Shown one piece after another: positions 10,792 through 21,197 of a stretch of DNA of 64,000 nucleotides (its first letter is position 1; every line of letters starts with the position of its first letter). Both the position numbers and the translations under genes were made by a program. The stretch lies in contig JBAIZL010000001.1 of the NCBI GenBank assembly GCA_036971475.1, forward strand, positions 209,035,841 through 209,099,840, in the 5' to 3' direction. Below the pieces are notes generated by a model that worked only from the letters and a program-made list of their open reading frames with translations, did not search any database and was not told the origin of the DNA. The stretch comes from Prosapia bicincta (lineage: Eukaryota; Arthropoda; Insecta; Hemiptera; Cercopidae).

Positions 10792-12362
10792 GAAGCAATA
10801 AGAAACCAAAAATAATTCAGAGCGAGAGACCGAAGGAAAAGCCGGTTTACCGTCATAATAAGATCAGCCTAGACGGTTTTTCCATGTCTATTAGGGACGA
10901 CTTGTTAGAGGAAAGAATTGACTCGGTTGTAAAACTGGAGAATATAGACCAGTGTCCAGTGATAGAGTGCGAAATTAAAGACCATAAGTTTATTGCACAA
11001 GTTGATACAGGTGCCCAAATGTCTGTGATTAAAACAGAAAAATACATAGCCCTAAAACAAAACGGGAATTTATTCTATGAGCTACCAATAGCTAATGTAG
11101 CGATAGTCACAGCATTAGGGTCAACCTGTAAACGGGTCAAATTACAAACGATGCTACCTCTAACATTAAACGGAGACACAAAGGAATTTGTTTTCTTGAT
11201 TGTGGACAATCTACGGGTTGACCTCATCTTGGGAGCAAATACTTTGTGTGCGTTAAAAGCCCGGATAAACATGGAGAGATCGTTCATGACGTATGAAATT
11301 GATGGATATCTGCTGCACCAGGAGTTTCTTGTATCGAATAATAATAAAAATAATATAAAACAAGAGATAGGATGTAATAAAATTAATAAAATAACAAACA
11401 AAAATACTAACAAAAATGTAATATGTTCCGACGTTACAAGCGGGGAACAGGAAATAAATACAATAGGCTCGTCTTATATAGACGGGCAAATTAACGACGG
11501 CAAATTAACACCTGTAGAGCCGACATTGGAGTGCCCGATAGTGAATAGCGAACAGGAGGGGCTGTTCACGGGCAAGGATCAGGAAGATGGGTCCTTGTGC
11601 GAGTTAGGCGATGACAAACTAAAAAATAAACAAATACGAAACAAGAATATAACTAAAAATGTAAAATGTTCCACCGATACAAGCGGGGAACAAAAAATAA
11701 AATTAAAACAATTGTCAACGAATAAAGTTAAGAACGAGATTACCAAAAATTTAAATAACAAATTGTGCGAAAATTCAAGGGAGAGTGAATTATTAATCTG
11801 TGAAAGAACGGAATCAAGTAAGCTAACGGGATTAAACAAAGCAAAAAATGGGTTAACCAAACCTACAACAAACAAATTAAATAATGACGAGGAAGGATTC
11901 AATGAATTAAATAAAAATGGCTACAAGCCGAAACAAATAAAATTCCAACAAGTTAGGGAAAGACTTAATTGTCGGGAAACAAATCCGTTAGACTTAACAA
12001 GAGTTCCAGAGCACTTTAATTCTAATCAATCTTGCTTGAAAACGAAGTCCAAATTGTTCACTAAAAATAAATTTAAAAGTAAATCTCACCAGTATCACAA
12101 TTATCAAAGTAAACCAAGTAAAAATAAATCAAAAATAAAAATAAAATACAGGAATTACGCACAATGGCGTAACACAAAACGCCGAAAGAAAATCAGAACG
12201 CGTAAAACATGTCTTAAAATAAATACGATTAAGTTGGAAAATACAAATAATCATTGCATATTAAACAAACACGAAATGTTGAAGTTACAAGAATGGATAA
12301 ACAGTTATTCAGACGTGTTTAATGAAAAGTTTTATGAACGAGTAAAAAATATTCTAAACTAA
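10740..12362 (+). CDS. Retropepsin-like protease with long K/N-rich tail; truncated pol
   Basis: 540 codons from ATG 10740; the frame is open from 10695 and is probably entered by -1 frameshifting from gag. Residues about 65-190 are an aspartic protease of the retropepsin type that would cut the Gag polyprotein. The catalytic motif is QVDTGAQMSV (Asp near residue 89) and the later conserved loop is LILGANTL (near 165). Residues about 195-500 are low-complexity, rich in N, K, S and T, and contain an 80-residue internal duplication sharing the core TSGEQ. The last 25 residues (LQEWINSYSDVFNEKF) resemble the segment just before the reverse transcriptase in gypsy polyproteins, but the frame stops there and no RT follows. 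The protein is therefore a protease plus linker, in a frame kept open for its whole length. Confidence 0.8.
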   Translation: MRISGNNQGDKLTRLEIRSNKKPKIIQSERPKEKPVYRHNKISLDGFSMSIRDDLLEERIDSVVKLENIDQCPVIECEIKDHKFIAQVDTGAQMSVIKTEKYIALKQNGNLFYELPIANVAIVTALGSTCKRVKLQTMLPLTLNGDTKEFVFLIVDNLRVDLILGANTLCALKARINMERSFMTYEIDGYLLHQEFLVSNNNKNNIKQEIGCNKINKITNKNTNKNVICSDVTSGEQEINTIGSSYIDGQINDGKLTPVEPTLECPIVNSEQEGLFTGKDQEDGSLCELGDDKLKNKQIRNKNITKNVKCSTDTSGEQKIKLKQLSTNKVKNEITKNLNNKLCENSRESELLICERTESSKLTGLNKAKNGLTKPTTNKLNNDEEGFNELNKNGYKPKQIKFQQVRERLNCRETNPLDLTRVPEHFNSNQSCLKTKSKLFTKNKFKSKSHQYHNYQSKPSKNKSKIKIKYRNYAQWRNTKRRKKIRTRKTCLKINTIKLENTNNHCILNKHEMLKLQEWINSYSDVFNEKFYERVKNILN

Positions 12363-14086
12363 ATACTATTAAGAAAGGCAGTACCAATAATAACCGCTGT
12401 ACTTTAAATAAACCAGAATTGTCTAGGTTGAAATAATTCATAATAAAGTATTCAGATGTTTGAATGAAATACCCAGCGAGTCGAACAAATGTAAACAAGG
12501 GCTCAAGGTTAAGGGCAATCACTTGTGTTTGTAAACAAGGCCACAATGAAATATCCGGTGGACGGGCGGGGAACGAGTTTATAAAAACATTCCTTGCAGC
12601 AAAATAAGCCGGACGTACCAAAATAGTAGAGGGCAAAAAAGCCTAAATGTATTTAAAACAGGACAATGTCAATAGGATGTTCTACGGAAATTCCAAAAAT
12701 GTTTAATGGAAATGTTTACGGGATATGAAGCAAACTCAGGAACAATAACTTGATTTGTTACAATTAATCAAATCAACTGTGTCAACAATTATAAAATATC
12801 TTGTAATGTATTCTGTAAAATTGTATATGATGTTAAAAACATTAAGAAGCGTTATGACGAGTAAAGGGTTCTAGAATGTGAACTTTACACTGATCATGAA
12901 CCACAAAGTACAGACATGCCAAATTAGAATATTGTTCAATAATAGAACCAGTACGCGAGCGATAAGCTAAGTTAGGCAGGAATTAAATTGTCATAATGAT
13001 TAATAAACTGATTTAATGTAAAAACAAGAATAAGCAGTAGTTGAATAAGACTTTAAGATTAGCTACTTGTTTGTAAAGGGACAAATGTTAAAATCTAAAA
13101 CAAACTATTTAATAACTAAATCAACATTACAAAAGTATTATTCAGGAAGTTTTTGTGTATATTGAGCAAACATTGGCGAGCTACATCCACTGCTTAAATC
13201 AAACAAGCGGGTTAAATCAAGCAACAATCAGAGAGATAGCAGGCGAATTTTAATAAATTGTACAACAAATACGCGGACAGACTTTTGCAAAATCAAACAA
13301 GAAATTTGTGTGCATGAAATAGTGGGTCGTTAGATCAGACTTTCACTGGACAATATAAAACAAGAAAACTTGTGTACTAACGATCAAGGTCGCAACAATA
13401 AGAAACTTTGCATTAAAATCAGAAGCAATCAGGATTTATCAAGTGGACTTCGATAATCGAGACACAAGCCAGTCTTATAAATTATACAATAGGAAGATAG
13501 AGAATTTAGAAAGCAAGGTTCGTCCCGTTTAATATGATAAGTAGAATTGTTGTCGTACTTTATTAGAATGTTTACAAGCCAGCTCATTGACCTTGCAGGT
13601 AGTTTGGAATGTAGAATCCACGCAATAGTTAGCCGCTACGAAAGGTTTATCGGAAAGTAAACAAATTAAACTCGATAAACTGTGCTTCCACAGCTGACAC
13701 AATAATACGTAATAGTTAAGATATAAAAGGAATATGTTTAAAATATGGTATTGTAGAATAAGTTAGGTTTTTAATTGCAAGTCATTGTTTTTAAAGCCAT
13801 AACTAGTATAAAATGAAATTGACGTGGTAAATATATAAAGGAAATGACAGCCATTAGTGTGGTGAATAAGGTGTCAAGTGACAAAATAAAATTTATTGTG
13901 GACAAAAGTGACTAATAAATTACTAATTGACTTGTGTTTGAAGTGTTTCAGGGTGAAAACTTCTCAAGAGACAAGAGAATAATAATAAGAAAATTTTGTA
14001 ATAGAATAAGATAGTTTAAGTAAGAGTAAGATAAGGAATTGGTAAAAAACATTTTAACAAAGTAAAACATTTTTAACCTCTCAAAC
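12363..14086 (+). other. Internal region of the gypsy-type element without a recognisable ORF
   Basis: About 1.7 kb where RT, RNase H and integrase would be expected. No frame longer than about 100 codons and no polymerase motif is visible. Near 12400-12475 a diverged second copy of the pre-RT peptide occurs (frame-broken LNKPELSRLK, then KYSDV), about 150 bases after the first at 12265-12330. The rest is AT-rich and unassigned. It may be replaced, captured or decayed sequence. Confidence 0.6.
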
Positions 14087-14094
14087 GGGGAAAT
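14087..14094 (+). other. Polypurine tract
   Basis: GGGGAAAT immediately precedes the 3' LTR. This is the usual place and composition of the primer for plus-strand DNA synthesis, although the run is short. Confidence 0.55.
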
Positions 14095-16111
14095 TGCAAC
14101 GGGGTGAGAGACCGTCGCAAGTGGGAAATAAGTAATTTCCTGTTTTTTAGAAATAAAGCTGTTTTTAAAATAATCAAGTAGGGAATTATACAATTAATAA
14201 AGAGGGAAAAATTAAATAAAACAGTAAATAGAATAGTTAAGCCACATTAAAGAATGTTATAAAATGAATTTGTAATAACTAACTAAATTTGAACATCGAG
14301 AGTGAAGCGAAAAAATTCTAAGTGCCTAAAAAAGCTATTTTTCGAACCAAACCACGTAGAACTTTCATCGACATTTCAAAAGAACCACAATAAGCTAGAA
14401 CGAACATTAGAGAAAACAGAATTCAAAAAACTTAAGAAACAAAAAAGTTACAGCCGTTTAAATAAAATAGACATTTTTCAGTGTTCTAAAATTAATTATC
14501 AAACTATGCAAGCTAAAACAGATTCGTTGCCCGACTTGCCTGTACAAGGAATAAATCGAGCGATAGCAAACTTTGCAGGCGGGGTGCGGTAGGTGAAATT
14601 CACCGCTATATATACTTGGTCTCTAAGCCTTTAGAGACAGTCTGTAAAACATTTCTAACACGAGGTGCCGCGGGACGCTATGCTGGACCGCGAGTAGAGA
14701 CCGTCAGCAGGCCAGATGGACCATAACCTCAGCGCTTTCGACATCCAGGACCACCAAGGATGAAGGCTCCAGACTCAGCCTCCAGGACGCTCGAATAGAG
14801 GGAAACCACCACCGACGAACCAGGGATGGCGACTTCCGGTGTCCAAGGACCAGGGAATCCAGACGAGGGACCCCAAGGACCGGCAAGAACATCTTTGGCA
14901 AGTCATTTTCTTTATTCGAAATCAGTCACGTCAAATTTAGTTAGTTAATTTTATTAAATTCAAACAAATTTGCAAGCTTAAAACAATGACTTCACTCTTT
15001 ATAAAATTTTAATAAATTGTATGCTAAGTAAATGAATTTATGTGCTCAGAATATTTAAAATAATGAATATTAAAATTACAAAAGGTTTTTGGCCATAAGC
15101 CGTTTATTTAAAGAAAATGAGAAATTTTCGAATATAATAGACTTAAAAATTAAAGGTCATAAAATATGAATTTACCAATTCCATATAGGAGATAAAATAT
15201 TATTATGTGTAATTTTGAAAATAATTTTATGTTATGTCTATGTTATCAATCTATATGCAAAGTATAATTTTTTAAAGCATAAGAAACAGGAAGTAACTCA
15301 GTGAATTGTTTTGCTAATATAATTGTGTAATACTTTGAAGGATAAATTTTCTTTTTTATTTCAATAAATAGAGTTAAATATGTCATAAAAATCAACATTA
15401 TTTGCATTCCACCCTGTGTCAAATAACCAATAAAAACTGTTTAGCTTTTTCCAACTAATATAAAAATGATTATCAAATCAGTAAACAAATTTAATTAAAT
15501 TTCATTAAATGGCAATAGATAAAGCCTAATGTTTTAAAGAGTTTCTCTCTACTAATTTCATGAGCTAGTCTAAAGATTAGTTGGTTTTTTGTAATAAAAG
15601 TCCAGAGATTTATCTACTGGCAGATTGTGTTTAAGAGGACACAGGAGCCTTTTAAAATAGGTATTTTTAAACACAATCATATTTTGCACGTTCCCTTGCT
15701 GTTTCTGCAGATCATCATCAGGTGGTAAGACTCTGTGTTTTTTATGTGTATTATTCTAAATGTGTTTCTTTCCAGCTGACTATTAATTTGACATGTGTGA
15801 CTATACTTAGACCATACACAATTGATAAACTTTTTTAGGAGGGTTTATATGTACTTTAAATAGTAGTCAGCGGGAATAGGCTTGTTGTGGGTTTGGCCCT
15901 ACGAGCAGGAAACATACACTTAACTCTGGGAGTTTAGCACGGTTTTACCAGCAGGGTGATAGGCAGAGTTTTGGTTGTTTATAAATATGTTTTCTTCTAA
16001 ACAATTAAATTTTAGTATTCTGCAAGAAAGGATTTAAACAACACAACAAAACGACCGCGTGGAGCTGCGGAGGAAGGGACGGTAAAAGAGGTGAGGTGGG
16101 GGGACGTTGCA
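14095..16111 (+). repeat. 3' LTR (2,017 bp)
   Basis: Same length and ends as the 5' LTR, with three substitutions seen by eye. It is followed by GTGTGTGTGT and then dispersed repeat A1. Confidence 0.95.
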
Positions 16112-17426
16112 GTGTGTGTGTGTATTGTGTTGACTGTTCATAAATTCATTACAAATTCCAAGTTTATACCAATTTTTATGGACAGAAAATAAGGCTAGAA
16201 AATATTTGATGTAATATTACGTCATAAAACTGAATCGATTTCGTCTTAACAAGTAAGGAAACATTTGCTTGGAAACTACAAAACCAATTGAATTTCCTTC
16301 TCCGATAGCAACCATTGACATTCCATTGCTAATTAGATTCGTAAAAACTAAACGAAATATAATGAAATGAGCAAAATTAATACATAAATTACAAGTTGTT
16401 ATTTTATATACCACTGAATAAAAACTAAAACATATTAGTTGGCAAAAACTCGTTCACCTATAGACTATTAATCCCGTTACAGGTTAATTGTTAGCAGGAA
16501 ACTCTTAAAGCTTTTGTAAGGAATTCATTAAAACTCCTAAAGCAATAAATTCAAACTTTTAGCAATATCGCTTCGCCCGAAGAGTTCTTTCTTTGTACTT
16601 CGACAAGCTAGGCTATTTATGTGTTAACTGTATCTTTGAAAGAAAGGCATGACACGTTCTTGTGAATTCGCTTCTCTCTTTTTGCAGTATTTTAAATGAT
16701 GGGAGCGTTTGTGATTCGATATTAAACAAGGCCGTTTGTATTTACATATCTCGGAGCCTCCCCTCACTGTATGTTTTTGTTTTCACATTAGGGAGTAATT
16801 TTCCCTGTCGACGTACTCAAACCAGTTTGATAAATTCGTTGTTATAGTAACCCCGACTCTCTTGGTGGAATACTCACAAAGGTTTATTTTAATAAACTAT
16901 AAAACATTTTCTGTAATATCTTATTATAATTAAAATATTCTCAGCTACAAAGTTTTTGGTCAACTCTTGTTTACTGCTTCCTGCTGATTAAGAGCTGGTC
17001 ATGAGTATCGTCCGATCAGAAAGCCCTCAAGATATTTACCCGCATTAAGGACACAAAGAATAATGCCGAATACAAGGATATATTTCGCATTCCTTTAGTT
17101 TGATTGTCTGAAGTTTGTGATATAAACATAGCTCATCGTTCTTTGTTTAGCCGAACTATTTGTGACTACATATAAAAGAGATAATATATTTTTGTTTTGA
17201 GAGATCTAAAATCGGTATTCTGCATTGTTTGAAGAAATGTACATCAGTAAAGATATCCCAATTTAAAAAATTGGGCATAAGATAATAAGATATTCAATTA
17301 TTTATCTAAGGAGTGTGGATTATATAAACATACAATACAACCTTGAAACTACCAATATTCTATGATGTCTTGTCCCGGAAATGTATCTAGAAGAGTTAAG
17401 TTAAGGAAACTGTAAGGTATTGTTAG
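16112..17426. other. Repeat A1, non-coding part
   Basis: Right flank of the gypsy insertion. 16112-16925 matches A0 (6491-7290), and 16316-17426 matches A2 (37211-38314). Only short accidental open frames are present, and no known domain is seen. Confidence 0.55.
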
Positions 17427-17769
17427 TGAAATTAGATGGTTATAGTTTTAATTGTTAAATGTGTAAATTTAATAATTACTGTAAAATTCAAAAATAATGT
17501 AACGGTAACTCCTTCTGTTGGACCAGACCTAGTTGTTACTCGTAACATGATTGGTCGGATAGTGTAGGGGGCGTGGCCAAGGAGTTCCCGTTGCTTATAG
17601 GCTAAATACGCATAGGTTTAGCTGTAAGTTAGTTATTTGTAAAAATAACTCTGAAGATGATTACTTTGTAGTCGAAATGTACATAAGGTTAAAATAAAAT
17701 TTGTTGAATTTGTGGTGAGAGGTTGTTTTAATTAATATAAAAATTAACGCCACAGTTGCTTTAAGTTGT
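17427..17769. other. Segment of A1 absent from A2, with a hammerhead-like motif
   Basis: In A2 the corresponding interval is an unrelated 182-base segment (38315-38496). This 343-base block holds CTGAAGA at 17651, a 6-bp stem with a TTT loop and GAAA at 17674-17677, followed by AATGTAC and a run with TTAAAATAAAATTT. It resembles the 3' ends of some Penelope-like elements or small ribozyme-bearing retroelements. No protein is encoded. Confidence 0.4.
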
Positions 17770-18140
17770 AGAGACGTATAAGTTAGTGAATTCAGATCCA
17801 AATTAAATTCACTGTGTTCATTAAATAATATAGTTTTTTTCACCACTTTGAACTCAATAGGAGATTACGTAATAACGGCAAGAGAAAGAGCAATCTAACA
17901 GTGAATTTATTAAACTTAATTTATTAAAACCATATAGCCTCAAGATTCTAACTTTTTAGTAACCGTAGTATTAGCTATGCAATCAATCTTCGTCACTGCA
18001 TCATAAGTATTAATGAAATTTGGTATAGTTGTAATAATTTGATGTCAGATGAATAAATATTGGTGATATATCCCTCTCGAAACATAAACAAAGACAGACC
18101 TACTCACACACACAACCCCCCCCCACACACAATACACATA

Positions 18141-18144
<4 letters not shown>
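17770..18144. other. Repeat A1, non-coding part continued
   Basis: Matches 38497-38876 of A2 and ends in a short CA/C-rich run before the TA array. No gene is seen. Confidence 0.6.
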
Positions 18145-18206
<62 letters not shown>

Positions 18207-18253
18207 TAATGCATAATATATAAAAAGGTAAATGTTATATCTATAAATAAATG

Positions 18254-18280
<27 letters not shown>
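18145..18280. repeat. (TA)n arrays
   Basis: Two TA runs (18145-18207 and 18254-18280) separated by AT-rich sequence. The equivalent site in A2 (38877-39112) has longer arrays plus a 49-bp palindrome. Confidence 0.9.
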
Positions 18281-18284
<4 letters not shown>

Positions 18285-18748
18285 CTAAGTAAAAAAGACA
18301 TAAACTTTGTTGTCGCCTGTAATTGATGTGAGAAGGTGTGTGAACTATCGATAGGATTAGGGCAGGGACATAAAACTTGCTTGATCTGGAGTTGGGGGAG
18401 AATTATTGCCCACTAGTGTATAGCTGCATCCCTAAGGTAGAGAAAACTTTATCGGGGTCACAGGGAAACGCTTACTTACTTCAAGCTCAGGATATGGAAG
18501 AATAATTAACTAGAAGTGAGGATGCGTCATGAATCTGTTCATATATATCTGGAACGAGAAGAGTAAATCAGCAGGAAAATTATATTGACTATAAATTGTT
18601 CTATTGTTTTGGGTATAACTTATAATTTTGTGAATGCTAGTACTACAAATTAGCAAAAAACCTTCACTTATTTCGCTTAGTAAAAATGTATTCAGAAAAA
18701 TTGTATAAACATTTTATATTCTTTCTTACCATATATGGTAGTATATGT

Positions 18749-18793
<45 letters not shown>

Positions 18794-18799
18794 TATAAC
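18281..18799. other. Repeat A1 with further (TA)n
   Basis: Matches 39165-39655 of A2. A (TA)n run lies at 18751-18780. No coding sequence is recognised. Confidence 0.6.
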
Positions 18800-19580
18800 A
18801 ACTTTTATTATAATTATAATTGTTATTTATTTACCTTACCTATCTCATGTCACACCTTAAGGTTTATAAAGAATTAACAATCTTATAATTTTTAAACGTC
18901 ACTTGCATTTATTTCTTTACACATTATACCAAATTTGTATTAAATATTTTGCAGTGACAGGATTGATATCTTAACTAACATTACAATTATAAAGGTGGAC
19001 TTTGAGGATTTAGAATTCTAATAAATTAACTTAACAAAGATAATAAATTCAGTATTAAAATTTTGTAGTTGCTTTCGGGTCGCTAATACGGGAACTTTGC
19101 TTTTTAAATTAGAAATGATAAAACCAGATTAAATTTTATAAATGGTAATGAAATTAAATTTCTTCTTAAACATCATTTGCATTTATTCTCTTTAAATAAC
19201 TCTACACATTATTCCAAATTTATATTAATATTTTGCAGTGACAGGATTGATATCTTAACTAATATTACAATGATAAAAGGTGAACTTCTGAGGCTTTAGA
19301 TTTCTAATAAATAACATAACAAAAAACAGTATTAAAATTTTATTCTTGATCTAGGGTCGCTATTAGGGGAACTTTACTTTTTAAATTAGAAATGGTAAAA
19401 CTAGAATAATTTTTATAAATTTTGATGAATTAAAATTGTTCTGAACTTTACTAAAATATAGATGTCTGTTGGCTACACTTATATGAAAAAATAATACTTA
19501 TTGTTCTGAAAAGTCCCTGGAATCTTGGCTTTTGTTACCTTCTGCACTTACACTTGACACACAAAAAAACTTACTTTATA
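18800..19580 (+). repeat. Left arm of a large foldback, containing a 272-bp tandem duplication
   Basis: This arm is repeated in inverted orientation at 20517-21030. Inside it a unit of about 272-279 bases occurs twice in tandem (about 18895-19166 and 19167-19445), each with TTTTGCAGTGACAGGATTGA. The right arm and the A2 copy have only one unit. Confidence 0.7.
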
Positions 19581-20102
19581 TTTCTAAAAAAAACTTTTAC
19601 GTCGCACTTTTTAAATTTTACTTATAAAAAAATCTTTACTTAATTTATTCTTTTTACAACACTCCCATCCTTGTCCCCACCAATCCGACTGCCTTCTTCT
19701 CGAGTTTCCTTCAAAAACTTCTTCCACGTCTCCGGATCATTTAGCTTTTATTGAAATCCCTAATTTCTCCCACTACCAATGTGTTCTTTGTAAGTTCCTA
19801 CAATTAGCCATCTAACGGTACACAGTTATTTTCCCAGGCTATATCGATCAGTGGATTTTCCTGTCCTAATAAGTTTGGACCCTTCTATTGTAAAATTGCC
19901 GGCACACAGTTTATAGCTTTCCCGGAAAATGATAATGGATGGTACCTGCTTTGTCGGCACTTTACAAACTATTTGTGTCTTTCTTTGCTAATCCTACAGA
20001 TAATTATTTTAGCAACTAACTGAATTTACTCTAAAGCCAAGTACTTTATGTTATAATATATATATATATATATAATAAATATTAAATATGGTGATATATT
20101 TT
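19581..20102. other. Foldback spacer, no gene seen
   Basis: AT-rich sequence between the foldback arms with a short (TA)n at about 20054-20073. No coding signature is seen. Confidence 0.5.
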
Positions 20103-20345
20103 TCTGTAATATAGTTAATAAATTAAAAATATTTCAAAACAAGAATACTTTGAATACATACATTATTGAAAGCTTTTTGCCGATAAAACAGTACTAGGAA
20201 CTTCAGGACAAATATTTATGTAACAAATATATTGTTTAACAATAATTTTTGTTACATAATTGTTATTACTGGAGATGCTGGTATTGTTTTATCGGCGTAA
20301 ACTTTAAATATTATATGTATTAATAGTATTCTTGTTTTTTTTTTT
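20103..20345. mobile_element. MITE-like element with long terminal inverted repeats
   Basis: Imperfect inverted arms at about 20142-20196 and 20283-20338 share AAGAATACT at the ends and GCCGATAAAAC inside. The outer sequence CAAAACAAGAATACTTT is the same terminus as in the palindrome at 38926-39029, and one more end lies near 20443-20500. It is flanked by TA-rich DNA and has no coding capacity, so it is probably a non-autonomous DNA transposon. Confidence 0.5.
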
Positions 20346-20381
20346 TTAATTTAATAATTGTATATATATATTTATTTATTC

Positions 20382-20394
<13 letters not shown>

Positions 20395-20438
<44 letters not shown>
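20395..20438. repeat. (TA)n array
   Basis: Uninterrupted TA dinucleotides next to the MITE. Confidence 0.9.
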
Positions 20439-20441
<3 letters not shown>

Positions 20442-20516
20442 AATTAAAATTATTTCACAAACAAGAATAATTTTAATGAATATATTTACTCTAGAAAGTT
20501 TTTTTTAGAAATATAA

Positions 20517-21030
20517 AAGTAAGTTTTTTTGTGTGTCAAGTGTAAGTGCAGAAGATAACTAAAGGCCAAGATTCCAGGGAATCTTCAGAACAATAAGTAT
20601 TATTTGAATATAAGTGTAGCCAACAGACATCTAAATTTAGTTCAGAACAAATTTTAATTTCATCAAAATTTATAAAAATTATTCTAGTTTCACAATTTCT
20701 AATTTAAAAAGCAAAGATCCCGTAATAGCGACCCGAGAGCAAGAATAAAATTTTAATACTGTTTTTTTTTGTTATGTTATTTATTAGAAATCTAAAGACT
20801 TCTGAAGTCCACCTTTTATCATTGTAATATTAGTTAAGATGTCAATCCTGTCACTGCAAAATATTAATATAAATTTGGAATAATGTGTAGAGTTAATTGA
20901 CAAGAATAAATACAAGTGATGTTTAAAAATTTATAAGATTGTTAATTCTTTACAAAAATGAAGGTGTGACTTAGATAGGTAAGGTAAATAAATAACATTA
21001 AAAATATAAATTTAATTATAACAAAAGTTA
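20517..21030 (-). repeat. Right arm of the foldback
   Basis: Reverse complement of about 18800-19580, but with one instead of two copies of the 272-base unit. Begins near GTGTGTCAAGTGTAAGTGC. Confidence 0.7.
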
Positions 21031-21036
21031 AGTTAT

Positions 21037-21037
21037 A

Positions 21038-21136
<99 letters not shown>

Positions 21137-21154
21137 TGTCTGTGTGTGTGTGTT

Positions 21155-21195
<41 letters not shown>

Positions 21196-21197
21196 AT
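21037..21197. repeat. Compound (TA)n-(TG)n microsatellite
   Basis: (TA)n to 21092 and then (TG)n with a few interruptions. The open frames across it reflect the repeat only. Confidence 0.95.

Larger units (their letters stand above)
7382..16111 (+). mobile_element. Young gypsy/Metaviridae-type LTR retrotransposon without reverse transcriptase or integrase
   Basis: 8.73 kb with two 2,017-bp LTRs (TGCAACG...CGTTGCA), a tRNA primer site just inside the 5' LTR, gag, a protease ORF in the -1 frame and a purine run before the 3' LTR. It is flanked by GTGT on both sides (7378-7381 and 16112-16115), a plausible 4-bp target duplication inside a (GT)n repeat. I find three differences between the LTRs (7657/14370, 7937/14650 and 8699/15412), so the insertion is very recent. 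No RT, RNase H or integrase is present, so the element would need enzymes in trans. The gag organisation and the 4-bp alternating target resemble gypsy-type elements. Confidence 0.92.
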
